Shown here in pieces: positions 50,102-58,506 of a DNA stretch of 64,000 nt. The stretch comes from Synergistaceae bacterium (GTDB taxonomy: Bacteria; Synergistota; Synergistia; Synergistales; Aminithiophilaceae), in assembly GCA_016756725.1 (NCBI GenBank), contig JAESII010000010.1, forward strand, positions 62,001 through 126,000, in the 5' to 3' direction. The notes beneath the pieces are model-generated. The model saw nothing but the letters and a program-made list of their open reading frames with translations. It ran no database searches and had not been told where the DNA came from. A program made the position numbers and the translations under genes. How positions within the stretch are numbered: the first letter of the stretch is position 1; each line of letters begins with the position of its first letter.

Positions 50102-51928
50102 ATGTGTGGCATCGTAGGCTATGTTGGAGAGCGCGAAGTCGTCGATGTTCTCTTCGATGGCATGCGCCGTATGGAATATCGTGGCTATGATTCGGCCGGG
50201 ATGGCCCTCTGGATGGAAGACAAACTTGAGGTCATTCGAGAGGTGGGACGCGTCGCTGAATTGGAGAAAGCCGCTCACGAACGGGGTCTGACAGGCCATC
50301 TTGGCATTGGGCACACCCGCTGGGCCACCCATGGCGGCGTGACCGTCGAGAACGCCCACCCTCACAGCGATGAAACGGGGCGTTTCGTCCTCGTTCACAA
50401 TGGAATTGTCGAGAACTACCTTGATCTCAGAGAGGAGCTCGAGCATCTCGGTGACCGCTTCGTCTCCGAGACGGACACGGAAGTCGTCGTCCACTACCTG
50501 GCGAGGCTCTACAAGGGAGACATGCGCGAAGCCCTCCTGGAACTGCAAAAGAAACTACGCGGCTCTTACGCCCTCGTCATCCTCCTGCGCGATGACCCGA
50601 ACGGATTCTTCTGCGTCCGCCGGGGATCGCCGCTCGTTCTCGGTCTCGGCGACGGGGAGAATTTCTGTGCCTCTGACGTGCCCCCGCTGCTTCCCTACAC
50701 GCGCAGCGTCGTCTACCTTGATGAGGGCGACATCGCTTCCGTCACACGCCAAGGCGCTTCTGTCTGGGATGAGACGGGCTCTCCCAAGATCCTTGACGTC
50801 CACCAGGTGGACTGGGATGTCTCCATGGCCGATAAGGGCGGATATCCCCATTTCATGCTCAAGGAGATCAACGAGCAGGGAGCCGTCGTCCGTAGCACCC
50901 TCAAAAGCCGCGTCACCGAGGGAGGAGTCGACCTTTCCGACGAGCTTCTCTGGACGGAGGAGCAGGTCCGCTCCTGGAGAAGTCTCCACATCGTCGCCTG
51001 CGGGACCTCCTATTATGCCTCGCTTGTGGCTGAAAGGGCCCTGAGCAAGTGGACCGACCTGGACGTCCGCGTCGACATCGCCTCCGAGTACCGGTACCGC
51101 ACGGTCCGTACCGATGAAAAAACCCTGGCTGTCTTTGTCTCCCAGTCCGGAGAGACGGCAGATACCATCGCCGCTCAAAGGCTCGCTCGCGGTCTTGGTG
51201 CCCATTGTCTGGCCATCACCAATGCCCGCGGATCGACGCTGGATCGGGAGGTTCACGACACACTCCTTCTCAAGGCTGGCCCTGAAATCGGCGTGGCCGC
51301 GACGAAGACCTTCATGGGCCAGCTTACCGTTTTGTACCTCCTCGCCCTCTACTTGGGTCGGCTTCGCGGTGGTATTTCCGCCGTCGAGGAGGTCCGCCTT
51401 GCCGAGGAGCTCAACCAGCTGCCATACAAGGTGGAGGCCACCATCGCCCGCGAGGAGAGTGTTCAGCACCTGGCCGAACGGTATGCCGGCTGTCGGGACT
51501 TCCTTTTCCTCGGAAGGGGCTATTCCTTCCCCATTGCCCTCGAAGGTGCCCTCAAGTTGAAGGAGATCTCCTACGTCCACGCCGAGGGCTATGCTGCCGG
51601 TGAGATGAAACATGGGCCCATCGCCCTTCTTGACGACAAGGTCCCCGTCGTCACCGTCATCCCCAGGGATAGTCTCTACGAGAAGACCCTGTCCAACATC
51701 CAGGAGGCCAAGGCCAGGCGGTCTCCGATCGTCGCCATCGGAACGGACGGCGACGAGCTCCTGTCGACCTATGCCGACTACGTCGTCACCGTACCCTGGA
51801 CGGATGAAGCGTTCACTCCCTTTCTCTCCGTCATTCCCTTGCAGCTTTTCGCCTACCACGTGGCCAAGCTCCGCAACTGTGATATTGACAAGCCGCGGAA
51901 TCTCGCCAAAAGTGTCACCGTCGAATAG
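50102..51928 (+). CDS. glmS: Glutamine--fructose-6-phosphate aminotransferase (isomerizing)
   Basis: Makes GlcN-6-P from fructose-6-P and glutamine, the first step to UDP-GlcNAc. The 608-residue protein starts MCGIVGYVG, with Cys2 as the N-terminal glutaminase nucleophile after Met removal; this fixes the ATG at 50102. The glutaminase domain (1-~240) is followed by two SIS isomerase domains (ACGTSYYAS, SQSGETADT). The ribosome site AAAGGTG lies 11-12 bases upstream, at the 3' edge of the ribozyme leader. Confidence 0.97.
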   Translation: MCGIVGYVGEREVVDVLFDGMRRMEYRGYDSAGMALWMEDKLEVIREVGRVAELEKAAHERGLTGHLGIGHTRWATHGGVTVENAHPHSDETGRFVLVHNGIVENYLDLREELEHLGDRFVSETDTEVVVHYLARLYKGDMREALLELQKKLRGSYALVILLRDDPNGFFCVRRGSPLVLGLGDGENFCASDVPPLLPYTRSVVYLDEGDIASVTRQGASVWDETGSPKILDVHQVDWDVSMADKGGYPHFMLKEINEQGAVVRSTLKSRVTEGGVDLSDELLWTEEQVRSWRSLHIVACGTSYYASLVAERALSKWTDLDVRVDIASEYRYRTVRTDEKTLAVFVSQSGETADTIAAQRLARGLGAHCLAITNARGSTLDREVHDTLLLKAGPEIGVAATKTFMGQLTVLYLLALYLGRLRGGISAVEEVRLAEELNQLPYKVEATIAREESVQHLAERYAGCRDFLFLGRGYSFPIALEGALKLKEISYVHAEGYAAGEMKHGPIALLDDKVPVVTVIPRDSLYEKTLSNIQEAKARRSPIVAIGTDGDELLSTYADYVVTVPWTDEAFTPFLSVIPLQLFAYHVAKLRNCDIDKPRNLAKSVTVE

Positions 51929-51949
51929 ACGAGGGCGAGGAAGAGACAG

Positions 51950-51982
51950 AAAAAGGAGGGGCCCACAGGGCCCCTCCTTTTT
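51950..51982. terminator. Bidirectional terminator after glmS
   Basis: AAAAAGGAGGGGCCC (51950-51964), ACA loop, GGGCCCCTCCTTTTT (51968-51982): a 10-bp GC stem flanked by A and T runs, so it works for glmS and for the minus-strand gene that converges on it. Confidence 0.93.
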
Positions 51983-51991
51983 CTGATCGGT

Positions 51992-53107
51992 TCAGTTCCG
52001 TCCGGGTTCCTCTGTCCGGGGAAAATAAATCCTGAGATGGCTGATGTCCTTGAGGCCGTCATCGATCCTCCCCGATCGGGTTGGAAGGCGTTGCCAGGGG
52101 CCCTCGTTGATACGGCAGAGCACGAGGGACCGCCTGCCGTAAGTTGACCAGAGATCCCAGAGCGGTTCTCCCCTGGCCGGTCCGGGAACGAGAAAGTCGG
52201 AAAAGAGGGGTGCCTCGCCGACAAAGGAGTCCCCGCCCAGAGGTTCGACGATAAGCCATTGCGTCATTTGCCAGGCGTTCTCCATCTCCGGCGAGTGAGA
52301 ATGGAGGAGGGGGAGAATCTGGAAGCCGCCCACCTCGCCCAGAGGTGACGTGCTGATGCAGATGACGCCCGTGTGGTTGGCGCGCAAACGGCCTGGTTCC
52401 TGGTATTGCGACCCACCAAAGCGGCCCACGCCACCCAGGGGGTGGGCTACTCGGCCGATCCTCCTTGCCCCGTACCCGTCGATCCAGGCGCTGATGGCCC
52501 CTCCCATCCGGTTTTCGATCTCCACCATGTAGGGACCGGGGTGCTCGACGACATCGATGACGAGCTTCTCGCCCTGGCGAGGCGGCTCATCGGCCAGAAG
52601 CGGACGGGCCATGCCTTGCGGCGAGAGAACCGTCACCGTCGAACCCACCGGCGGTGCCCAGGCTCCGAAAAGACCTCTCCCGGCTGGGTTGTCGATGATC
52701 AGGGCATTGCCGACGCCGGCGGCAGGGGCGAAGGTCTCCGCAGGCAGCAGGCTGATGGTCCGTCCCTTCTCCTCTTCGACGGAAAGGAGCAAATGAATGG
52801 CGTTCACGGCCGAGGCTGCCACAGTACCGGGCCTTGCCCAGCGGCTTGCCGTGTAGGCTGGCCATCGGCTGGAGCTGGGAATGGCTAACACTTTGCCCAG
52901 GGACCGGCTCTCGCCGGAGGGTAAAAGAAGACGGACATCGTCTCCGACGGCCAGGGGCAGTTCGATCCGAAAGAGGGGTGTCCCAGCCGATTGAGCCAGC
53001 TCGGTGGGATAACCCTCGGGCATCCAGGGCTCTACAGCCTCGGCAGAAAAGGCTAGAGCCGTTGTCAGCAGGGTGATGAAAAGAAGGTACTTCGCAACGA
53101 TCTTCAC
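51992..53107 (-). CDS. Secreted protein of unknown function
   Basis: A 371-residue protein with a signal peptide (residues 1-24, ...AFSAEA-VEPW). The mature part is beta-rich with many Gly/Pro turns and no repeats. It has few cysteines and no known catalytic motif. Segments such as VGDDVRLLLPSGESRSLGKVLAIP, GSTVTVLSPQGMARPLLADE and GPYMVEIENRMGGAISAWIDGYG suggest successive beta-sandwich modules. I do not recognise the family. It is minus strand, 38 bases after the CPBP protease, which is transcribed first; the two probably form a unit. Not an obvious transferred gene by base composition. Confidence 0.75.
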   Translation of the reverse strand: MKIVAKYLLFITLLTTALAFSAEAVEPWMPEGYPTELAQSAGTPLFRIELPLAVGDDVRLLLPSGESRSLGKVLAIPSSSRWPAYTASRWARPGTVAASAVNAIHLLLSVEEEKGRTISLLPAETFAPAAGVGNALIIDNPAGRGLFGAWAPPVGSTVTVLSPQGMARPLLADEPPRQGEKLVIDVVEHPGPYMVEIENRMGGAISAWIDGYGARRIGRVAHPLGGVGRFGGSQYQEPGRLRANHTGVICISTSPLGEVGGFQILPLLHSHSPEMENAWQMTQWLIVEPLGGDSFVGEAPLFSDFLVPGPARGEPLWDLWSTYGRRSLVLCRINEGPWQRLPTRSGRIDDGLKDISHLRIYFPRTEEPGRN

Positions 53108-53145
53108 GATAATCGCTCGCTCCTTTGGTCGTATCCCACAGGGGT

Positions 53146-53661
53146 TCAGGGGAGAGGGAAAAACCAGACAGCCCAGAGGTTCCCCAGACCGTGGTAAAGG
53201 GCTGCCGAGGTTACCGTGCCGTGACGATGGCGAAGAAGTCCCATCACCAGTCCGGGGAAGAAGGTTGCCAGAAAAATCGGTTCAGGATGGGCGATTCGAT
53301 GACTTACGGCAAAGAGGACCGTCGTGAGCAGGAGGGCTGCACTGAAAGGGAGTTTTCGGGCCAGCAGTGTCTGCAGCCAGCCCCGGAAAAAGACCTCTTC
53401 GACGATTGCAGATACCGCTCCGGCCGTAATCTGCAGCAGTGCCACCTTCAAAGAGGGATTGTGGGGAAGGGAGAGACCAGGCCAACGAAGAGCGATCACC
53501 GTTAGCGGTGTCAGTGTTGCGGCGGTGACAAGAAGCGTTTCACCGAGAGCTTTAGTAGAAAGGGACCAGTCCAATCCGTAAGCGGAAAAAGACTCTTTTC
53601 TCAGATGGCACCAGACATAGGGGCCATAAAGCATTAAAGCAGCAACGAAAAAGGCGATCAT
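53146..53661 (-). CDS. CPBP-family intramembrane metalloprotease
   Basis: A 171-residue membrane protein with about five helices and the CPBP (abortive-infection/CAAX-like) motifs: EEVFFRG in the middle, FAVSH and HGLGNLWAV toward the end. Such proteases cleave within the membrane; bacterial roles include bacteriocin immunity and envelope functions. The start at 53661 has GGAGG 5-6 bases upstream on the minus strand; a longer in-frame form to 53694 lacks support. It is followed by the secreted unknown protein. Confidence 0.85.
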   Translation of the reverse strand: MIAFFVAALMLYGPYVWCHLRKESFSAYGLDWSLSTKALGETLLVTAATLTPLTVIALRWPGLSLPHNPSLKVALLQITAGAVSAIVEEVFFRGWLQTLLARKLPFSAALLLTTVLFAVSHRIAHPEPIFLATFFPGLVMGLLRHRHGTVTSAALYHGLGNLWAVWFFPLP

Positions 53662-53885
53662 GGCAACCTCCGGGGAAAGGCATCTGTCCTGCAAGATCTA
53701 CCCTATCGTGAGGTGAGGAGGAGAAAAAAGCAAGGCCGGTCTTGTTACTCCTGCCGCAAAGGAGGAGAGGCGATGGCAGAAAGGGGGCCTAAAAACCTTC
53801 AGGCAAGAAGCGACTTCAAGTCACCTCTTGCCTGAAGAAAAGAGAGATACAGCAACGCTCCGGATTTTAGCCGGTGCCGGTCGGT
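53662..53885. other. Gap between the CPBP gene and perR
   Basis: About 224 bases. It holds the perR terminator (53791-53837, minus strand) and otherwise no clear promoter for the CPBP gene, though one must lie between 53662 and 53790. Confidence 0.5.
53791..53837 (-). terminator. Terminator after the PerR-like gene
   Basis: On the minus strand CTTCAGGCAAGA (53826-53837) and TCTTGCCTGAAG (53797-53808) form a 12-bp stem, with an inner GACTT/AAGTC stem, followed by a run of T residues (53791-53795 as A on the plus strand). Confidence 0.88.
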
Positions 53886-54356
53886 TCAGACCTCGACACA
53901 CTCCATTTCCGTGAGAAGCGGCGAGAGGCTTTCTTTCTCGTTTTCCTGGCGGCATGTATCACAGAGGCCGTAAAGGAAGATCTGCACGCTGTGAGCCCCT
54001 TCAGGGGCACCGTCTCGGATGGAATGGAGCACGTTATCGGCGATGGGAAAGTCAGTGAGAGCTCCGCAGGCCTGACAACGGAAATGGCCGTGTGGCTGGG
54101 GGTTCGGGTCGAAATGAACGCGCTTGTCGTCGATGCTCAGGATCTGGAGCAGTCCCGAATCGGCTAAAAGCTGAGCTGTGCTGTAGATTGTGGCATAGGA
54201 GATGGTGGGAAAGTCCTGACGTAACTCGCCGTAGATTTGGTCCGCTGAGGGATGGTCCGTTCTTCCCTTCAGCAATCTAAGGATGGCGATGCGCTGGGAC
54301 GTGATCTTGGCTCCGCCCTCACGAAGCCTGGCAATGCCCTCTTCAACGGTCCACAT
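53886..54356 (-). CDS. Fur-family regulator, PerR-like
   Basis: A 156-residue metal-dependent repressor. The winged-helix domain (1-~85) is followed by a dimer domain with the structural zinc cysteines CQAC and CDTC. The sensor region reads KRVHFDPNPQPHGHFRC: the Asp and the two His stand where B. subtilis PerR has Asp85, His91 and His93, and the usual Fur pattern with Glu differs. HPSADQIY keeps the His that PerR oxidises. A peroxide-sensing role is likely but not proved. It has its own promoter, and a 7-1-7 inverted repeat overlaps the predicted transcription start. Confidence 0.85.
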   Translation of the reverse strand: MWTVEEGIARLREGGAKITSQRIAILRLLKGRTDHPSADQIYGELRQDFPTISYATIYSTAQLLADSGLLQILSIDDKRVHFDPNPQPHGHFRCQACGALTDFPIADNVLHSIRDGAPEGAHSVQIFLYGLCDTCRQENEKESLSPLLTEMECVEV

Positions 54357-54405
54357 GAAACCAACCTCCTTGTTTCCCTGGCTTGACTCGCGTCTCCCAT
54401 GATAC

Positions 54406-54420
54406 TTAAAGCAGCTTCAA
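54406..54420 (-). promoter_or_regulatory. Candidate PerR/Fur operator
   Basis: TTAAAGC-A-GCTTCAA is a 7-1-7 inverted repeat with 6 of 7 matching pairs. It lies just downstream of the -10 at 54422-54427 and overlaps the predicted transcription start. The 15-base 7-1-7 layout is that of Fur and Per boxes, although the sequence is not the TTATAAT consensus. Confidence 0.55.
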
Positions 54421-54421
54421 T

Positions 54422-54450
54422 ATGATAGAACGAAGGAACGATTCTGACAA
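54422..54450 (-). promoter_or_regulatory. Promoter for the PerR-like gene
   Basis: On the minus strand, TTGTCA (54445-54450), 17-base spacer, TATCAT (54422-54427). Each element matches 5 of 6 consensus bases. Confidence 0.75.
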
Positions 54451-54634
54451 GGCTGGGCTATCCAGAAAAATGTTCACTTTTTTCTCGAGCTCTTTCAGGG
54501 GATTTGTCCCGAAAAAAGACCTTTTTAGGGTTTACAATAAACGTCCTGGCTGCTTTTTATGTGAGCTTTTGAGCCGTTGTTCTGATGCATCAACGGAGGC
54601 CATTCTCGGTATTGCTCCTTCCTGTCCGTTCGCC

Positions 54635-54665
54635 TTGACAGGTTCGGGTTGAAACGGGATATAAT
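54635..54665 (+). promoter_or_regulatory. Promoter for tRNA-Gln
   Basis: TTGACA (54635-54640) and TATAAT (54660-54665), both perfect, with a 19-base spacer that is longer than ideal. The tRNA begins 14 bases later. Confidence 0.7.
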
Positions 54666-54678
54666 GGCTGCGCCTTAC

Positions 54679-54752
54679 TGGGGTGTAGCCAAGCGGCAAG
54701 GCAGCGGACTTTGGATCCGCCATCGCTGGTTCGAATCCAGCCACCCCAGCCA
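54679..54752 (+). tRNA. tRNA-Gln (anticodon TTG)
   Basis: Acceptor TGGGGTG pairs with CACCCCA (54742-54748), discriminator G, encoded CCA. Anticodon stem GCGGA/TCCGC with loop CTTTGGA holds TTG, reading CAA and CAG. Length 74 bases. Confidence 0.96.
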
Positions 54753-54765
54753 GACTGTCAAGCCT

Positions 54766-54793
54766 GGGAAGCCTGAAGGCTTCCCGCTTTTTT
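54766..54793 (+). terminator. Terminator after tRNA-Gln
   Basis: GGGAAGCC (54766-54773), TGAA loop, GGCTTCCC (54778-54785), then GC and a T run. Confidence 0.92.
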
Positions 54794-54853
54794 GCTGCCT
54801 CTTCGCTTCTCCTCTCGAGGTGGCCGATTTTTCACGTCTTGGAGGGAAAGAGC

Positions 54854-56239
54854 ATGTCTGCTCCTGTTTCTCTGGCTGTGCTCGTCCTGGCCGCCGGCAA
54901 GGGGACGAGAATGAAGAGTGAGTCGCCTAAGGTTCTTATGCCTCTTCTGGAAGAGCCTCTTCTCTCCTATCCACTGCGGACTCTTTGCGGTCTTGGCATG
55001 GACCAGGTCGGCGTCGTTGTTGGCCATGGCGGTGAGCAGGTTGTGACCTACCTGAACAGGAGCTGGCCCTCGGCGCGGACCATCTGGCAAGAGGAACAGA
55101 AGGGCACGGGCCATGCCGTGTCGGTCTGCCGCGATTGGTGGCGTTTTTTCGATCATCTCCTCGTCCTTCCAGGCGATGTTCCTCTTCTTTCGGCTCAGGC
55201 TCTGGTCTCTCTGGCCGAGGTTCATTTGAACCAATCGGCGGAGGCGACCTTTCTCTCCATTGAGCTCGATGATCCCAGCGGCTATGGCCGGGTGATCCGC
55301 CGGGGCGATTCCGTTCGCATCGTCGAGCACAAGGACGCGACGGATAAAGAGCGATCGGTCCGCGAAGTCAACAGCGGCGTCTACCTTTTCCGGACCGAGT
55401 GGCTTGCCGAGGCGCTCGACGCTCTTTCCTGTGACAATGTCCAAGGAGAGTACTATCTGCCCGATGTCCTCCCTCTCCTGGCTGGGAAGGGGAGGGTCGT
55501 CTCGTCTCTTTGGGCGCGAGCTGAAGATCTTTCCGGTGCAAACGATCCGATTCAGCTCGCCGAACTGGGCCGCGTCCTCCGTGATAGGCTCCTTGCAGCC
55601 TGGATGGCTGCTGGCGTCAAGTGCATTGATCCTTCTTCGGTCTGGATTGGTCCCCGCGTCGCCTTAGCCCCCGACATCTATCTTGAGCCTCATGTGCAGC
55701 TCTGGGGAGCCACGGAAGTCGGCGAGGGCAGCCGTGTGGGCAGTTTTTCCGTACTGCGTGATGCCAGGGTGGGCCGTTTCGTCGATCTTGTCGGCCATGT
55801 CCGCATTGAGGACAGCACGCTCCGTGACGGCGTCAAGGCTGGACCCTTCACCTACATTAGGGGCGATGCTGAACTTCGTGAGGAAGCCTTTGCCGGCCGT
55901 TTCGTTGAGATCAAAAAGAGCACCATCGGTCCCAAGGCCAAGGTGCCTCACCTTTCCTACATCGGTGATGCGACTGTGGGTGAGGGAACGAACATCGGCG
56001 CCGGGACAATAACCTGTAACTACGACGGCAAGGACAAGCACGCCACGTCTATCGGCAGGGAATGCTTCATCGGCAGTGATACCATGTTGGTGGCGCCTCT
56101 GACCGTCGGAGATCGCGCTATGACCGGTGCCGGTTCGGTGATCACTCATGACGTGCCTGAGGGGGCTTTGGCCGTGGCAAGAGCCAAGCAACGTGTCATC
56201 GAAGGCTGGTGGGAACGCAAGAAGGACCGAAAGGACTGA
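54854..56239 (+). CDS. glmU: Bifunctional UDP-GlcNAc pyrophosphorylase/glucosamine-1-phosphate acetyltransferase
   Basis: Performs the last two steps to UDP-GlcNAc. The 461-residue protein has an N-terminal uridylyltransferase (LAAGKGTRMKSESPKVLMPL, GTGHAV, and LPGDVPLL) and a C-terminal left-handed beta-helix acetyltransferase with hexapeptide repeats (IGAGTITCNYDGKDKHAT and the following turns). ATG 54854 with GGAGG 8 bases upstream is preferred; an earlier TTG overlaps that site. It is followed by prs, a common pairing (glmU-prs-ctc-pth). Confidence 0.96.
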   Translation: MSAPVSLAVLVLAAGKGTRMKSESPKVLMPLLEEPLLSYPLRTLCGLGMDQVGVVVGHGGEQVVTYLNRSWPSARTIWQEEQKGTGHAVSVCRDWWRFFDHLLVLPGDVPLLSAQALVSLAEVHLNQSAEATFLSIELDDPSGYGRVIRRGDSVRIVEHKDATDKERSVREVNSGVYLFRTEWLAEALDALSCDNVQGEYYLPDVLPLLAGKGRVVSSLWARAEDLSGANDPIQLAELGRVLRDRLLAAWMAAGVKCIDPSSVWIGPRVALAPDIYLEPHVQLWGATEVGEGSRVGSFSVLRDARVGRFVDLVGHVRIEDSTLRDGVKAGPFTYIRGDAELREEAFAGRFVEIKKSTIGPKAKVPHLSYIGDATVGEGTNIGAGTITCNYDGKDKHATSIGRECFIGSDTMLVAPLTVGDRAMTGAGSVITHDVPEGALAVARAKQRVIEGWWERKKDRKD

Positions 56240-56251
56240 GGGGGTTAGGTC

Positions 56252-57220
56252 ATGGTCTCCAAGATCAGAGAGATGAAGGTTTTCAGTGGTAGCGCTCATC
56301 CCGAATTCGCCGCCCGGGTCTGCGAGAATCTCGGCGTGTCCGTGGCTGCGACGAAGCTGTTCCGTTTTTCCGACGGAGAGATCGGTGTCTCCATAGAGGA
56401 AAGCGTTCGTGGAGCCGACGTCTTTGTCATCCAGCCGACCTGCAGCCCCGTCAACGAAAACATCATGGAACTGCTTATCATGGTCGATGCCCTCCACCGT
56501 GCCTCAGCTTACCGCGTCAACGTCGTGACCCCCTATTTCGGTTATGCTCGGCAGGACAGGAAAACCCGCGCCCGGGAGCCCATCACGGCCAAGCTCGTTT
56601 GCAACATCATCGAGAAATCCGGCGCTGACCGTCTCGTCTCGGCCGATCTCCATGCCGGCCAGATTCAGGGATTTTTCGACATCCCTGTCGATCATCTGAC
56701 GGGGATCAACCTGCTTGCTTCTGCCTTCCGCGGAGAGCTGAAGGATGGGATCAAGGAAAACCGTGTCGTCGTCGTCTCTCCCGACATCGGAGGCGTCGTC
56801 AGAGCCCGGCGTTTCGCCGTCCAGCTCAACGCCGATCTGGCCATCGTTGACAAGCGCCGTTCCCATGACGTGGCCAATTTCTGCGAGGTCATGGAGATCA
56901 TCGGACGGGTCAAAGGGAAAGTCGCCATCCTCGTCGATGATCTCATTGACACGGCGGGCACGATGGTCCAGGCTGCCGCTGCCCTCAAGGAGCGGGGAGC
57001 GGAGAAGGTCTATGCCTGTGCCACCCACGGCGTTCTCTCCGGCCCTGCCGTCGAGCGTCTTGCCGGTTCAGAGATCGAGAAAGTGCTTCTCACCGATACG
57101 ATTCCGTTGCCTCCGGAGAAAAAGTTGGATAAGATTACCACGCTATCCATTGCCCCCCTTTTTGCTGATGCCATCAGCAGAATTCATTCCGATCACTCTG
57201 TCAGCATCCTGTTCCGCTGA
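56252..57220 (+). CDS. prs: Ribose-phosphate pyrophosphokinase
   Basis: Makes PRPP from ribose-5-phosphate and ATP. The 322-residue protein has the catalytic flexible loop KTRAREPITAK, the flag region SADLHAGQIQGFF and the PRPP-binding loop VDDLIDTAGTMVQAA. It is encoded between glmU and the ribosomal L25 gene, 12 bases from glmU. Confidence 0.96.
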   Translation: MVSKIREMKVFSGSAHPEFAARVCENLGVSVAATKLFRFSDGEIGVSIEESVRGADVFVIQPTCSPVNENIMELLIMVDALHRASAYRVNVVTPYFGYARQDRKTRAREPITAKLVCNIIEKSGADRLVSADLHAGQIQGFFDIPVDHLTGINLLASAFRGELKDGIKENRVVVVSPDIGGVVRARRFAVQLNADLAIVDKRRSHDVANFCEVMEIIGRVKGKVAILVDDLIDTAGTMVQAAAALKERGAEKVYACATHGVLSGPAVERLAGSEIEKVLLTDTIPLPPEKKLDKITTLSIAPLFADAISRIHSDHSVSILFR

Positions 57221-57270
57221 AGGAAGATACGCCTGACTTTGTCAGAATCTGTTTTGGAGGTGCACGATTG

Positions 57271-57921
57271 ATGAAAGAATTGGCCAAAGTCGCTCTTCAG
57301 GAGCGGCACGAAACCGGTAAAGGTGCTTGCCGTAAGCTTCGGGCAGAAGGCCAGATTCCGGCTGTCTTCTATGGTCCCGGCTACGAAGGGGGCCTGACTG
57401 TCAGGGCGGCCCTGTTGGAACTTGCTCCCGTCTTCAAGAGCGGCAACTGGGAGACGTCCGTCCTCCAGCTTGCCCTTCCCGATGGGAAAGAGGAAATGGC
57501 CATCATGAAGGACGTTGCCCGTGATCCCCTCACCGGCGACTTGCTGCACGTCGACTTCTACAAGCTTGTCAAGGGGCACAAGGTTTCGGTGAATGTCCCC
57601 GTCGAACTTGTTGGCCGCGAAACCTGTGTCGGTGCCAAGGCCGGCGGCGTTGTCGAACTTCACCTTCACGAAGTGGTCATGGATGTCCTTCCTTCGGAGA
57701 TCCCCGATTCGGTTGTCGTTGACATCTCCGGCCTCAACCTCGACGAGTCGGTCCTCCTGTCGGAGCTCTCCTTCCCCGAAAGCGCTCACGTCTATGCCGA
57801 GGACGATGCCGTTGTCGTCGCCGTCAGCCGCCCCCGCTCCGTCGAGGAAGAAGAGGAGGCAGAAGAGGAAGTCACTGAGGTGGAAGTCGTCGCCAAGGGC
57901 AAGCAGATCGAGGAGGAGTAA
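57271..57921 (+). CDS. rplY: 50S ribosomal protein L25/general stress protein Ctc
   Basis: A 5S rRNA-binding protein of 216 residues with the Ctc-type C-terminal domain, so longer than E. coli L25 (94). The N-terminal L25 part runs to about residue 90 (ERHETGKGACRKLRAEGQIPAVFYG), the CTC domain follows, and the last ~25 residues are acidic. ATG 57271 has GGAGG 10 bases upstream; TTG 57268 is only 7 bases away and cannot be excluded. Confidence 0.93.
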   Translation: MKELAKVALQERHETGKGACRKLRAEGQIPAVFYGPGYEGGLTVRAALLELAPVFKSGNWETSVLQLALPDGKEEMAIMKDVARDPLTGDLLHVDFYKLVKGHKVSVNVPVELVGRETCVGAKAGGVVELHLHEVVMDVLPSEIPDSVVVDISGLNLDESVLLSELSFPESAHVYAEDDAVVVAVSRPRSVEEEEEAEEEVTEVEVVAKGKQIEEE

Positions 57922-57927
57922 TTCCCC

Positions 57928-58506
57928 TTGCGTCTTGTCGTGGGGCTCGGGAATCCCGGGCCCCGTTATGCTTTTTCCCGCCATAACGTGGGCTGGCTAG
58001 TCGTCGATGCCCTTCTCGAGACCCTTGAAAGCAGGCGAAGCCTCTCTCGTTATCACGGTCTCCTCTGGGGCCCCTTCGGTGAAGGGGAGCGGTCTTTCTG
58101 TGTTCTTAAGCCAGTGACTTACATGAACGTCAGCGGCCGTTCCGTCGCTGCCGCCTGGCGAGGATTGAATCTTACCGATCCTGCCCAGATCCTGGTCCTC
58201 TTTGATGATGTCCATCTTCCCTTAGGTCGGCTCCGGTTGCGGCCGAAAGGGTCTGCTGGCGGTCAGAACGGCATGGCCTCCATCATCGGGGCCCTGGGCA
58301 CGGACCAGATCCCCCGCCTTCGTGTCGGCGTTGGCGAGCCTTCACGCGGTGAGCTCGCCGACTGGGTTCTTTCCGAGTTCTCCCGTTCCGAAAGGCCTCT
58401 TCTCGACAAGGTCCTGGAAGTCGCCGTCGAGGCTGTCCATCGATGGATTGAAGGTGAAGCGATGGACAGACTTGCAGCCGCCTATAACGGCATGTCCCTC
58501 TCATGA
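57928..58506 (+). CDS. pth: Peptidyl-tRNA hydrolase
   Basis: Recycles peptidyl-tRNA dropped from ribosomes. The 192-residue protein has LVVGLGNPGPRYAFSRHNVGW with the catalytic Asn9 and His19, and the Asp of LVLFDDVHLPLGRLRLR. TTG start with GAGGAGGAG 9 bases upstream. The pth-mfd overlap and the preceding L25 gene are a known gene order. Confidence 0.95.
   Translation: MRLVVGLGNPGPRYAFSRHNVGWLVVDALLETLESRRSLSRYHGLLWGPFGEGERSFCVLKPVTYMNVSGRSVAAAWRGLNLTDPAQILVLFDDVHLPLGRLRLRPKGSAGGQNGMASIIGALGTDQIPRLRVGVGEPSRGELADWVLSEFSRSERPLLDKVLEVAVEAVHRWIEGEAMDRLAAAYNGMSLS

Larger units (their letters stand above)
54357..54678. other. Gap between perR and tRNA-Gln
   Basis: About 322 bases, AT-richer than its neighbours. 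It holds the perR promoter and operator (54406-54450, minus strand) and the tRNA-Gln promoter (54635-54665). A short plus-strand open frame (54422-54652) has no ribosome site or codon pattern typical of this genome and is not called. Confidence 0.7.

Noticed and set aside
50555-51859. Long minus-strand open frame (434 codons) across glmS
   Set aside because: High-GC antisense shadow; glmS on the plus strand is fully supported.
53773-53835. Tiny plus-strand frame (about 20 codons) with an AAGGAGGAG site before the perR terminator
   Set aside because: It overlaps the terminator stem of perR on the other strand, encodes an unremarkable peptide and has no promoter.
54422-54652. Plus-strand open frame of 76 codons between perR and tRNA-Gln
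   Set aside because: No ribosome site, atypical composition for this genome, and it lies over the perR promoter.
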